Below, in pieces: positions 6,606-12,891 of a stretch of 12,891 bases of DNA (positions are counted from its first letter, which is position 1; each line of letters begins with the position of its first letter). The notes under the pieces were generated by a model. It was given only the letters and a program-made list of their open reading frames with translations. It was not told the origin of the DNA and did not search any database. This DNA is from Planctomycetota bacterium (GTDB lineage: Bacteria; Planctomycetota; Phycisphaerae; Phycisphaerales; UBA1924), in contig JAEYTB010000158.1 of assembly GCA_023434205.1 (NCBI GenBank), positions 1-12,891 of the forward strand, read 5' to 3'. Position numbers and translations under genes: made by a program.

Positions 6606-6611
6606 TATGCT
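6606..6611 (+). promoter_or_regulatory. -10-like box immediately before the acyltransferase start
   Basis: TATGCT, seven bases before ATG 6619. It supports that start over the upstream in-frame ATGs (6478, 6547, 6607) and predicts a leaderless mRNA. No -35 hexamer is seen at proper spacing. Confidence 0.45.
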
Positions 6612-6618
6612 TGCGCCG

Positions 6619-7773
6619 ATGAGCCAGCCGACAGTACAGCCGCCGGGGTGGTCTGCCGCGCCGGGGGCGGAGCGGATCGTGGAGCTCGACTCGCTCCGCG
6701 GTCTCGCGGCGCTGGCGGTGGCGCTGTACCACTACACGCGTCGCTACGACGAGCTGTACGGGCATGGGCCGGGGCTGCTCGCCTCGCTGCCCTGGGGCAA
6801 CTACGGCGTCCAGGTGTTCTTCATCATCAGCGGGTTCGTGATCCTGATGAGCGTTCAGCGGAGCAAGTCCGCGGCGACGTTCGCGGTGCAGCGGGCGTCG
6901 CGGCTGTACCCGCCGTTCTGGGTGGCGTGCGTGGTGACGTGGCTGGCCGTGTACTTCCTGGGGCTGGAGGGGCGGGCGGTCTCGATCGAGAGCGCGGCGC
7001 TGAACCTGACGATGGCACCCTTCTGGTTCAAGTGGCTGCACCCGGGCGTGTGGTACATCGACGGGGCGTACTGGAGCCTGAAGGAAGAGCTGCTGTTCTA
7101 CATCGTGATCGCGGGCGTGCTGGCGGCGGGAGCGCGGCGGCACGCGCTGGCGGTGGTGACGGGGCTGATGGCGCTCCACCTGGCGGGGACGCTGCTGGCG
7201 AACTTCACGAGCGTGGATATCGCGGCGTGGGTCGCGGCGGAGCTGGGGTACAAGAACGCGTTCAACCTGTCCATGGTCTTCACGCTGCGGTGGTTCAGCC
7301 TGTTCGCGCTGGGGATGGTGATCTACGAAGCGCGGTCGGGCTTCCGGCGGCGGCACGCGGCGGTGCTGCTGCTGGTCTTCCTCGACCAGCTGCCGGGGGA
7401 GTTCTGGACGCCCGAGGGGCGGACCGAGCCGTGGAGGGAGTTCGTGGCGGTGTGCCTGGGCGGGTTTCTGGTGTGGGTGGCGACGCACTACCGGCCGCGG
7501 GCGCTGCGGGTGCGTCCGCTGCTGTTCCTGGGCACGATCTCGTACAGCTTCTACCTGCTGCACCAGAACATCGGGTACATCGTGATCCGTGAGCTTGAGG
7601 AGCGGGGTGTGAACGCGACCGTGGCGGTGCTGGGGGCGCTGGCGGTCACGGTCGGGCTGGCGAGCGGGCTGGCCTTCGGCGTGGAGAAGCCGACGTACCG
7701 GATCGTGAAGGGGTGGTTGTCGCGCCGTCAGCCCGCCGCGGCGGGGGAACGGGGGTTGCTGCCCTCGACCTGA
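6619..7773 (+). CDS. Acyltransferase-3 family membrane protein (OafA/YrhL-like)
   Basis: A 384-residue polytopic inner-membrane protein of the acyltransferase-3 family (PF01757), which transfers acetyl or other acyl groups from the cytoplasmic side to surface sugars, lipids or antibiotics. Family landmarks: LDSLRGLAALAVALYHY (23-39) with R27 and H38; FFIISGFVI (67-75); RASRLYPPFW (92-101); WSLKEE (152-157); and LGTISYSFYLLHQ (304-316). About ten hydrophobic helices are visible. There is no fused SGNH domain, so it is the short form. The open frame extends upstream to 6478, but that part overlaps the preceding terminator and is not hydrophobic; ATG 6619 just after TATGCT is the better start. 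The last 46 bases overlap the end of the convergent ABC gene. No glycan-synthesis genes are nearby to suggest the acceptor. Confidence 0.94.
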   Translation: MSQPTVQPPGWSAAPGAERIVELDSLRGLAALAVALYHYTRRYDELYGHGPGLLASLPWGNYGVQVFFIISGFVILMSVQRSKSAATFAVQRASRLYPPFWVACVVTWLAVYFLGLEGRAVSIESAALNLTMAPFWFKWLHPGVWYIDGAYWSLKEELLFYIVIAGVLAAGARRHALAVVTGLMALHLAGTLLANFTSVDIAAWVAAELGYKNAFNLSMVFTLRWFSLFALGMVIYEARSGFRRRHAAVLLLVFLDQLPGEFWTPEGRTEPWREFVAVCLGGFLVWVATHYRPRALRVRPLLFLGTISYSFYLLHQNIGYIVIRELEERGVNATVAVLGALAVTVGLASGLAFGVEKPTYRIVKGWLSRRQPAAAGERGLLPST

Positions 7774-9746
7774 AGGCGGAGGAGGTCGGCGTAGCGGCCG
7801 CCCAGGGCGTTAAGCTGGTCGTGGGTGCCCAGCTCGATGAGGCGGCCGTTCTCGAGCACGGCGATGCGGTCGGCGCTGCGGACGGTGGACAGCCGGTGGG
7901 CGATGACGAACGCCGTGCGGCCCTGCATGAGGATGGCGAGGCTGCGCTGGATGAGCGCCTCGGACTCGCTGTCGAGGTTGCTGGTGGCCTCGTCGAGGAT
8001 GAGGATGAGGGGGTCGGCGAGCAGGGCGCGGGCGATGGCGATGCGCTGCTTCTGGCCGCCGCTGAGGCGGACGCCGCGTTCGCCGATGAGGGTGTGGTAG
8101 CCCTTGTCGAGCCGCTGGATGAAGTCGTGGGCGTTGGCGGCGCGGGCGGCGTCGATGACCTGCTGCTCGGTGGCGTCGCGCCGGGCGTAGGCAATGTTCT
8201 GGGCGATGGTGCCGTCGAAGAGGAAGACGTCCTGCTCGACAATGCCCAGGAGCGAGCGGTAGGAGCGGACGTCGATCTCGCGGAGGTCCGCGCCGTCGAA
8301 GAGGATGCTGCCCCGGGTGGGGTCGTAGAAGCGGGCGACGAGGTTGCAGAGCGTAGTTTTGCCCGAGCCGCTGGGGCCGACCAGGGCGATGGTCTCGCCG
8401 GGCTTGACGTCGAGGGAGAGGCCCTTGATGACGAAGTCGGGTTCGTTGGCGGGGGCGGCGCCGTTGTCGGTTGCGGAGCCGGTGGCGAGGGACTCGGCGA
8501 CGGTCTTGCGGCTGGGCTTGGGGTAGGCGAACCACACATCGCGGAGCGTGATCGCGCCCGCGGCGGACTCGCGCGAGACGGGCTTGCCGCCGGTCCTGCC
8601 GCCGAACTCGGGCTCCTCGTGGAGCAGGTCCAGGACGCGGTCGAGGGCGGCGAGGCTGGTCTGAATGGCGGTGGCGGTGGCGGTGAGGGTCTCGAGCGGC
8701 CCCAGCAGGAGCAGCAGGTACGTCGAGAACATCATGAGGTCGCCGATCGTGAGCTGGCCCTCGATGATGCGGGTGCCGGCGTAAATAAGGACCGCGGCGG
8801 AGGCCGTGGGGATGAGGATGGCCCAGATGGACTCGAGCAGGCGCGACCACCACCAGATCAGCACCTCGACGCGGGCGAGGTAGTGCTGGCTGGTGGCGAA
8901 GCGGACGGTCTCGGCCTGCTCGCGGCTGAAGCCGCGGACGACGCGCATGCCGCCGAAGGTCTCGGTGGTGGTGCTGTCGATGACCTGGCGGATCTGCTTG
9001 GAGTCGCGGAACATGGGGCGGATGCGGCTGATCCAGGTCTTCTGGGTGGCCCAGACGACGGGGATGAGCACGAGCGCGCCGGCAAGCATGCGCCAGTCGA
9101 CGAAGGCAAGGATGATGAGGGTGCCCAGGAGCTGGATGATGGCGCGCCAGGGGTTGTAGAGCATGCCGAAGAGCAGGTCCCCCACCGCCCCTGCGTCCTC
9201 GCGCAGGAGGCTCGACATGCCGCCGGACTTGTAGTAGTAGATGCGGTGGAGGGGGAGGCGGCCGGCGTGGTCGAAGGCGATCTTGCGGACGTGGACCTGG
9301 ACGCGCTTGGTGACGCGGGTCATCTGCCAGCGGCCGAGGATGCCGACGAAGACGCTGACGAAGGCGAGGGCAATCAGGGCGCCGCCGAGCCAGTAGAGCT
9401 GGCGCCTGGGGCCGTCGGGGACGTACGGCGCGGCCCACTCGGGAAAGGGCTTGGGCGGGTCGCTGATGATGTAGTCGATGGCGATCTTGGTCGCCAGGGG
9501 GAAGAGCAGGGAGAGCCCGCTGACGATGGAGACGGTGAAGAGCGCGAAGTAGATCGCGGGGCGGTGGGGGCGGACGATTCGCCAAAACTCGCGAAAGAGC
9601 TCGAGGAAGCCGCGGGATCGCTTGGGTTTCTTATCGCCTGGCTTGTCGCTGGAAGCTGAGACGGCGTCAGTGTCGGGTTTTTCGCTTCGGCGTTTGGCGC
9701 GGTAGGCGCGGTAACGGGCGAGGCTGCTTTCACGCCGCGGGATCAT
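7728..9746 (-). CDS. ABC exporter half-transporter (MsbA/MDR type)
   Basis: A 672-residue fused membrane and ATPase protein expected to work as a dimer exporting lipids, peptides or drugs. A basic, low-complexity cytoplasmic head (1-50) precedes a six-helix transmembrane domain (about 60-350). The nucleotide-binding domain has, in order, A-loop region VWFAYPK (404-410), Walker A GPSGSGKTT (457-465), Q-loop Q505, signature LSGGQ (561-565), Walker B LILILDEAT with E587, and switch H617 (AHRLSTV). All catalytic residues are present. Oddity: about 25 Ala/Thr/Asn/Pro-rich residues (411-436) are inserted between the A-loop strand and the next strand, where most relatives have a short turn. ATG 9746 was chosen because it opens a typical basic N-terminus and has TACCAT five bases upstream. 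The frame stays open far upstream, but only antisense to the MmgE gene. There is no adjacent partner, so it is probably a homodimer. Confidence 0.95.
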   Translation of the reverse strand: MIPRRESSLARYRAYRAKRRSEKPDTDAVSASSDKPGDKKPKRSRGFLELFREFWRIVRPHRPAIYFALFTVSIVSGLSLLFPLATKIAIDYIISDPPKPFPEWAAPYVPDGPRRQLYWLGGALIALAFVSVFVGILGRWQMTRVTKRVQVHVRKIAFDHAGRLPLHRIYYYKSGGMSSLLREDAGAVGDLLFGMLYNPWRAIIQLLGTLIILAFVDWRMLAGALVLIPVVWATQKTWISRIRPMFRDSKQIRQVIDSTTTETFGGMRVVRGFSREQAETVRFATSQHYLARVEVLIWWWSRLLESIWAILIPTASAAVLIYAGTRIIEGQLTIGDLMMFSTYLLLLLGPLETLTATATAIQTSLAALDRVLDLLHEEPEFGGRTGGKPVSRESAAGAITLRDVWFAYPKPSRKTVAESLATGSATDNGAAPANEPDFVIKGLSLDVKPGETIALVGPSGSGKTTLCNLVARFYDPTRGSILFDGADLREIDVRSYRSLLGIVEQDVFLFDGTIAQNIAYARRDATEQQVIDAARAANAHDFIQRLDKGYHTLIGERGVRLSGGQKQRIAIARALLADPLILILDEATSNLDSESEALIQRSLAILMQGRTAFVIAHRLSTVRSADRIAVLENGRLIELGTHDQLNALGGRYADLLRLQVEGSNPRSPAAAG

Positions 9747-9751
9747 GGGCG

Positions 9752-9757
9752 ATGGTA
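9752..9757 (-). promoter_or_regulatory. -10-like box immediately before the ABC transporter start
   Basis: TACCAT on the minus strand, five bases before ATG 9746, predicting a leaderless or nearly leaderless mRNA. A perfect AAAGGAGGT (minus 9777-9769) lies 22 bases before the ATG, too far to serve it. Confidence 0.4.
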
Positions 9758-9806
9758 CGCGGGGGCGAACCTCCTTTGGCCGTGGATGAGCGTGGGCACA
9801 TTCGGG

Positions 9807-9834
9807 TTCACGCGGCGGGGTGGGCCGGTACACT
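9807..9834 (+). promoter_or_regulatory. Promoter of the MmgE/PrpD gene
   Basis: TTCACG (9807-9812), 16 bases, then TACACT (9829-9834). Transcription from about 9841 would give a short leader (about 20 bases) carrying the Shine-Dalgarno. Confidence 0.45.
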
Positions 9835-9847
9835 GCCGACTCAACCC

Positions 9848-9853
9848 AGGAGG
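9848..9853 (+). promoter_or_regulatory. Shine-Dalgarno of the MmgE/PrpD gene
   Basis: AGGAGG, seven bases before ATG 9861. It fixes the start and rules out the in-frame ATG at 9786, whose extra residues would be encoded by the promoter. Confidence 0.85.
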
Positions 9854-9860
9854 ACTCCCC

Positions 9861-11303
9861 ATGGCCGCGCACGACACGACCCCCGGAAAGCGGTACCTGT
9901 CCCACACGCTCGCGGAGTGGGCGTGCTCGCTGAACTATGAGTCGCTCTCGCCCGCGGCTATCCAGGCGTGCAAGCTGTTCTGGTACGACTCGCTGGGGTG
10001 TGCGCTGGGGGGCAGCCAGCAGGAGGATGCGCACATCCTGCTGGCGCACTACCGCGAGATGAGCGGGAGCAGGCAGGGGAGCGGGCCGTGCACGACGTTC
10101 GTGTCCGGGTTCAAAACCAACCCGGTGGACGCGGCGTTCCTGAACAACCACATGATCCGGGCGATGGACTACAACGACATCTACTGGAAGGCGGACCCCT
10201 GCCACCCGTCGGACATCATCGCGGGGCCGCTGGCGCTGTGCGAGTTCAAGGGGCTCTCCGGCAAGGACCTGCTGCTGGGCACGGCGATCGCGTACGAGGT
10301 GGAGATGCGGCTGTGCGAGATGGGGGTGCCGGGGATCCGCGAGTATGGCTGGCACCACGCGACCCTGACGAGCTTTGCGGCGCCGATCGCCGCGGGGCGG
10401 ATGCTGAACCTGACCGAAGACCAGATGGTGCAGGCCATCGGGATTTCGGCGAGCCGCACCTGCTCGCTGGGGGCGGTGACGGCGGGCAAGCTGACGAACA
10501 TGAAGAACACGGTGGACCCGTGGGCGACGCGGATGGGCGTGGAGTCGGCGCTGCTGGCGGCGCGGGGGTACAGCGGGCCGGAGCACATCTTCGACGGCAA
10601 GGAGGGGCTGTTCCAGGTGTTCGGGCACAGCCACCGCAACGGGCAGGCGGTGTCGTTCGACGCCGGCAAGCTGACGGGCAACCTGCCCACGGCGTCGGGG
10701 GACCACTGGAAGATTTTGGACTGCGGGATGAAGAGTTTCCCGATCGAGGCCCTCAGCCACGCGCCGCTCACGGCGATGATGAAGTTGGTGCAGGAGAACG
10801 GGATCAAGGCATCAGAGGTGGCGGCGATCGACGTCGAGGTGATCATGCGGGCGGCGGACATCCTGGGCGACCCGGCGAAGTACCGGCCGACGAGCAAGGA
10901 GACGGCAGACCACTCGCTGCCGTACTGCCTCGCCGTGGGGCTGGTGGACGGGATGGTGACGCCGCTGCAGTTCAAGGAAGAGCGGGTGAAGGACACGGGC
11001 CTGCACGCGGTGATGGACAAGATCAAGGTGCACGCGAACGTGGAGTTTGACCAGCTCTTCCCGAAGTTCCAGGCCAGCCGCGTGACGATCACGACGACGG
11101 ACGGGCGGAAGCTGAGCAAGCGGGTGGATGTGCCCAAGGGGGACCCGCGCGACCCGATGACCGAGCAGGAGATCGGCGTGAAGTTCAACGCGCTGGGCCG
11201 GGATGTGGTGGGCGAGGCCAAGTGCCGCGAGGTGTCGCGGATGATCATGGGGATCGAGAACGAGCCGTCGGTCGCCGGGCTGATGAGGGCGATGACGGCC
11301 TGA
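9861..11303 (+). CDS. MmgE/PrpD family protein (2-methylcitrate dehydratase-like)
   Basis: A 480-residue cytoplasmic protein of the MmgE/PrpD superfamily, which includes 2-methylcitrate dehydratase (propionate breakdown) and cis-aconitate decarboxylase. Length matches the family. Typical segments: the N-terminal ACKLFWYDSLGCALGG (36-51); MDYNDIY...HPSD (102-118) with D103 and H115; GWHHAT (163-168); AGKLTNMKN (208-216); GHSH (255-258); MKSFPIEALSH (290-300) with K291; and DHSLPYCLAVGLVDG (350-364). The His/Lys/Asp residues fall where active-site residues lie in PrpD and the decarboxylase, but I placed them by eye. No methylcitrate synthase, methylisocitrate lyase or propionyl-CoA ligase is next to it, so the exact substrate is open. 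It has its own promoter and Shine-Dalgarno and is divergent from the ABC gene. The DinB-like gene follows 21 bases after its stop with its own -10-like box. Confidence 0.93.
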   Translation: MAAHDTTPGKRYLSHTLAEWACSLNYESLSPAAIQACKLFWYDSLGCALGGSQQEDAHILLAHYREMSGSRQGSGPCTTFVSGFKTNPVDAAFLNNHMIRAMDYNDIYWKADPCHPSDIIAGPLALCEFKGLSGKDLLLGTAIAYEVEMRLCEMGVPGIREYGWHHATLTSFAAPIAAGRMLNLTEDQMVQAIGISASRTCSLGAVTAGKLTNMKNTVDPWATRMGVESALLAARGYSGPEHIFDGKEGLFQVFGHSHRNGQAVSFDAGKLTGNLPTASGDHWKILDCGMKSFPIEALSHAPLTAMMKLVQENGIKASEVAAIDVEVIMRAADILGDPAKYRPTSKETADHSLPYCLAVGLVDGMVTPLQFKEERVKDTGLHAVMDKIKVHANVEFDQLFPKFQASRVTITTTDGRKLSKRVDVPKGDPRDPMTEQEIGVKFNALGRDVVGEAKCREVSRMIMGIENEPSVAGLMRAMTA

Positions 11304-11312
11304 TCGCGCGGT

Positions 11313-11318
11313 TACCAT
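11313..11318 (+). promoter_or_regulatory. -10-like box immediately before the DinB-like gene
   Basis: TACCAT, six bases before ATG 11325, in the 21-base gap after the MmgE/PrpD stop. It suggests separate, leaderless transcription despite the operon-like arrangement; read-through from upstream is also possible. Confidence 0.4.
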
Positions 11319-11324
11319 TGCGGC

Positions 11325-11819
11325 ATGACGCCGCTGATCTCTTCCCTGCTCCTGTCGTGGTCCAACCAGCGAGACTACGCGCAGAAGCTTGTCGCCGACC
11401 TTTCCGACGCGGACATGGTGAGCCAGCCGGTCGCGGGCGTCACCATGAACCACGCCGCGTGGACGCTGGGGCACCTGAGCGCGTACCCGCCGGTGCTCGC
11501 GGCGATGCTGCGGGGCACGGCGTTCACCGACCCGATGCACAGCCCCTACGGCAAGGGATCAAAGCCGCTGCCGGATGTGGCCGCGTACCCGGGGAAAGCG
11601 GCGATGCTGAAGGAGTTCCTGGAGGGCCATGACCTGCTCGCGGCGACGATCGAGGCGGTGGACCCGGCGGTGCTGGAGCGGCCGATCCCGCTGGAGCGGT
11701 GGAGGGAGCGCTTCCCACGGATTGCGGACGCGACGCTGTACCTGATGCTCTCGCACGAGGCGGCGCACCTGGGGCAGGTGAGCGCGTGGCGGCGGGCGGG
11801 GGGGCGGCCGTCGGTGTGA
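11325..11819 (+). CDS. DinB-like superfamily protein
   Basis: A 164-residue, mostly helical cytoplasmic protein matching the DinB/YfiT-like four-helix bundle, whose members bind a metal through three His and often act as thiol-dependent transferases. Candidate ligands are H50 (NHAAWTLGHL, with H43 also near) and H144/H148 (LSHEAAHLGQ), followed by the usual Gln and WRR ending. Length is normal for the family. The reaction is unknown. Start ATG 11325 has no Shine-Dalgarno. It may be co-transcribed with the MmgE/PrpD gene 21 bases upstream, but the families have no known link. Its stop lies three bases from the stop of the convergent dehydrogenase gene. Confidence 0.9.
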   Translation: MTPLISSLLLSWSNQRDYAQKLVADLSDADMVSQPVAGVTMNHAAWTLGHLSAYPPVLAAMLRGTAFTDPMHSPYGKGSKPLPDVAAYPGKAAMLKEFLEGHDLLAATIEAVDPAVLERPIPLERWRERFPRIADATLYLMLSHEAAHLGQVSAWRRAGGRPSV

Positions 11820-11822
11820 AGA

Positions 11823-12779
11823 TCAAGGTGCGGGGTGGACGGGCTTCTCGCCGTTGAGCACGCGCCAGACGTCCTTGACGACCCAGCTCATGTTGACGTG
11901 CGCCGTGGCGGTGGACGCCGCGAGGTGGGGAGAGAGGTACGCGTTGGGCAGGTGGAGAAGGGGGTAGTCGCCGCCGAAGGGCTCGGGGTCGTGGACGTCG
12001 ATCAGGGCCTTGGCGGTGGGCGTGGCGCGGAGGAACGCGGCGAGGGCGGCGGCGTCCACGACCAGGCCGCGGCTGGTGTTCACGATGATGACGGTCTTGC
12101 GGAGCTTGGCGAGCAGCGCGGCGTTCACGAAGGCGCGGTTGGCGGGGCGCGAGTCGATGTGGATGCTGAGGATGTCGGCGCGGTAGAGCAGGTCCTCCAG
12201 GTCAGTCGGGCGGGCGCCGGCGCGCCGGCCTTCGGGGATGTCGACCAGGTCGTTGTAGAGGACCTCCATGCCCAGGCCGGCTGCGATGCGGGCGACCCGC
12301 GAGCCCACGCGGCCCATGCCCAGGATGCCCAGGGTGAGCTCGCTGAGCTGGTTGATGGCCTCCAGCTCGCGCCGGGTGCGGTTCCACTGGTCCTGGGGGA
12401 TGGCCTGCGTGAGGAAGCGGCGGGGCCGCAGGCCGTCGAAGAGCATGGCGAAGACGTACTCGGCGACGGCCTGGGTGTTGGCGTCGGGGGTGTGGACCAC
12501 CTCGATGCCCCGACGCCGGCACTCGGCGACGTCGATGCGGTCCAGGCCGACGCCGGCCCGGCCGACGACCTTCAGGCGCGGGGCCTTGTCGAGGAAGGCG
12601 GCGTCGACGCGGGTGTAGGTGCGGACCACGGCGGCGTCAGCTTTGGCGAGCAGGGCGTCAAAGCCGGGGTCGGAGAAGTGGCAGGCGGTGAGGTCGCAGG
12701 ACTCGCGCAGCCACGCCGCGGCGGCGGGGTCGAGGTCCTCGGTCTGGAGCACGGAGAATCGCGTCACGGGTGGGATCAT
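11823..12779 (-). CDS. D-2-hydroxyacid dehydrogenase (SerA/PdxB-type family), NAD-binding
   Basis: A 318-residue two-domain oxidoreductase interconverting a 2-hydroxyacid and 2-oxoacid with NAD(H). The substrate-binding start includes VVGRAGVGLDRIDV (71-84) and NTQAVAEYVFAM (101-112). The Rossmann motif is GMGRVG (154-159) with acidic D177 (LYND), favouring NAD. Catalytic residues are R237 (NTSRG), E266 (DPEPF) and H285 (LSPHLAAST). It lacks the C-terminal ACT domain of long phosphoglycerate dehydrogenases, so the substrate could be 3-phosphoglycerate, glyoxylate/hydroxypyruvate or another 2-oxoacid. DVHDPEP replaces the more usual DVF/DVY-x-x-EP. ATG 12779 is the longest start. GTG 12767 is an alternative, since AATGAT lies seven bases before it, and the protein would then begin MTRFSVLQTED. 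No Shine-Dalgarno is seen for either. Confidence 0.93.
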   Translation of the reverse strand: MIPPVTRFSVLQTEDLDPAAAAWLRESCDLTACHFSDPGFDALLAKADAAVVRTYTRVDAAFLDKAPRLKVVGRAGVGLDRIDVAECRRRGIEVVHTPDANTQAVAEYVFAMLFDGLRPRRFLTQAIPQDQWNRTRRELEAINQLSELTLGILGMGRVGSRVARIAAGLGMEVLYNDLVDIPEGRRAGARPTDLEDLLYRADILSIHIDSRPANRAFVNAALLAKLRKTVIIVNTSRGLVVDAAALAAFLRATPTAKALIDVHDPEPFGGDYPLLHLPNAYLSPHLAASTATAHVNMSWVVKDVWRVLNGEKPVHPAP

Positions 12780-12808
12780 TGGCGGGTGCCGGCTGGGGCG
12801 GCAGGGGC

Positions 12809-12843
12809 AAAACGAGAACCGGCCGCGCTTGTGGCGCGGCCGG
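12809..12843 (-). terminator. Hairpin with downstream T-rich stretch, minus direction
   Basis: A ten-base perfect stem (arms 12819-12828 and 12834-12843, ccggccgcgc / gcgcggccgg) with a five-base loop. Read on the minus strand it is followed by TTCTCGTTTT, seven T of ten. It would end a minus-strand gene lying to the right of the window, and would separate that gene from the dehydrogenase gene. Nothing else recognisable lies in 12780-12891. Confidence 0.6.
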
Positions 12844-12891
12844 CCCCCAACAGCCCGACCGGCCGTGCGGCCCGCGGCTCTCGAATCAGCA

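Noticed and set aside
6478..6618. N-terminal extension of the acyltransferase from ATG 6478
   Set aside because: It would translate the intrinsic terminator of the previous gene, is Arg-rich and lacks family similarity; ATG 6619 has a -10-like box at the right distance.
7713..9659. A 648-codon open frame on the plus strand opposite the ABC transporter
   Set aside because: Antisense shadow with a low-complexity Asp/Glu/Gly/Ala product, while the minus strand carries every ABC motif.
9769..9777. Perfect Shine-Dalgarno-like AAAGGAGGT on the minus strand upstream of the ABC gene
   Set aside because: It is 22 bases from ATG 9746 with no ATG, GTG or TTG at a workable distance, and would lie upstream of the predicted transcription start; probably chance.
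9786..9860. N-terminal extension of the MmgE/PrpD protein from ATG 9786
   Set aside because: It covers the promoter and the Shine-Dalgarno (AGGAGG) of the start at 9861.
9747..10760. Extension of the ABC transporter frame upstream by 338 codons
   Set aside because: The extra part is Arg/Pro/His/Val-rich, lies antisense to the MmgE/PrpD gene, and precedes a normal basic N-terminus at 9746.
12777..12891. Open minus-strand frame whose TGA would overlap the dehydrogenase ATG (ATGA)
   Set aside because: The product is Ala/Arg/Gly/Pro-rich without features, and the region holds a perfect terminator-like hairpin, so non-coding is more likely.
1..12891. Search for CRISPR arrays, tRNA/rRNA genes, transposases, prophage genes, toxin-antitoxin or defence systems
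   Set aside because: None recognised on either strand; the genes are housekeeping or envelope-type with uniform base composition, and no signs of recent transfer.

Overview
The window looks like ordinary chromosomal DNA from a very GC-rich Gram-negative bacterium. My best guess is Planctomycetota, probably Phycisphaerae-like. The reasons are a two-helix membrane protein ending in a CxxCGYxLxG...CPECGxxW zinc ribbon (a motif I associate with that phylum), a beta-barrel protein ending in Phe, secreted proteins with Sec signals, and G/C-ending codons throughout. This is inference from style; no rRNA or tRNA is present to confirm it.

Layout, left to right. A secreted protein runs off the left edge (minus, up to 254). 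Next is dihydrolipoyl dehydrogenase (minus, 315-1853). The gap to 2401 holds a doubtful 56-codon reading frame and a zinc-ribbon membrane protein broken by a one-base frameshift at a run of seven G (plus, 2081-2382). A palindrome lies over its stop codon. A secreted S1/P1 nuclease/phospholipase C-like enzyme (minus, 2402-3421) is divergent from a membrane-anchored alpha/beta hydrolase (plus, 3478-4314), whose stop overlaps that of an atypical SDR/epimerase (minus, 4311-5312). A 258-base, locally AT-richer gap precedes a beta-barrel outer-membrane protein (plus, 5571-6461), which ends at a textbook intrinsic terminator. Then come an acyltransferase-3 membrane protein (plus, 6619-7773), an ABC exporter half-transporter (minus, 7728-9746), a MmgE/PrpD-family protein (plus, 9861-11303), a DinB-like protein (plus, 11325-11819) and a D-2-hydroxyacid dehydrogenase (minus, 11823-12779).

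Most genes appear to be transcribed singly, and neighbours often face opposite ways. Convergent pairs are very tight (4-base overlap, 46-base overlap, 3-base gap). I see no convincing multi-gene pathway. Lpd lacks its E1/E2 partners and the PrpD-like protein lacks a methylcitrate synthase, so both probably work with genes elsewhere.

The most interesting signal is in expression. Three genes (lpdA, the beta-barrel protein and the MmgE/PrpD gene) have strong Shine-Dalgarno sequences. At least six others have none, but carry a -10-like TAnnnT (or TACAAC) 5-8 bases before the start codon, which predicts leaderless mRNAs. I found no CRISPR array, mobile element, RNA gene, or convincing undescribed multi-gene system.
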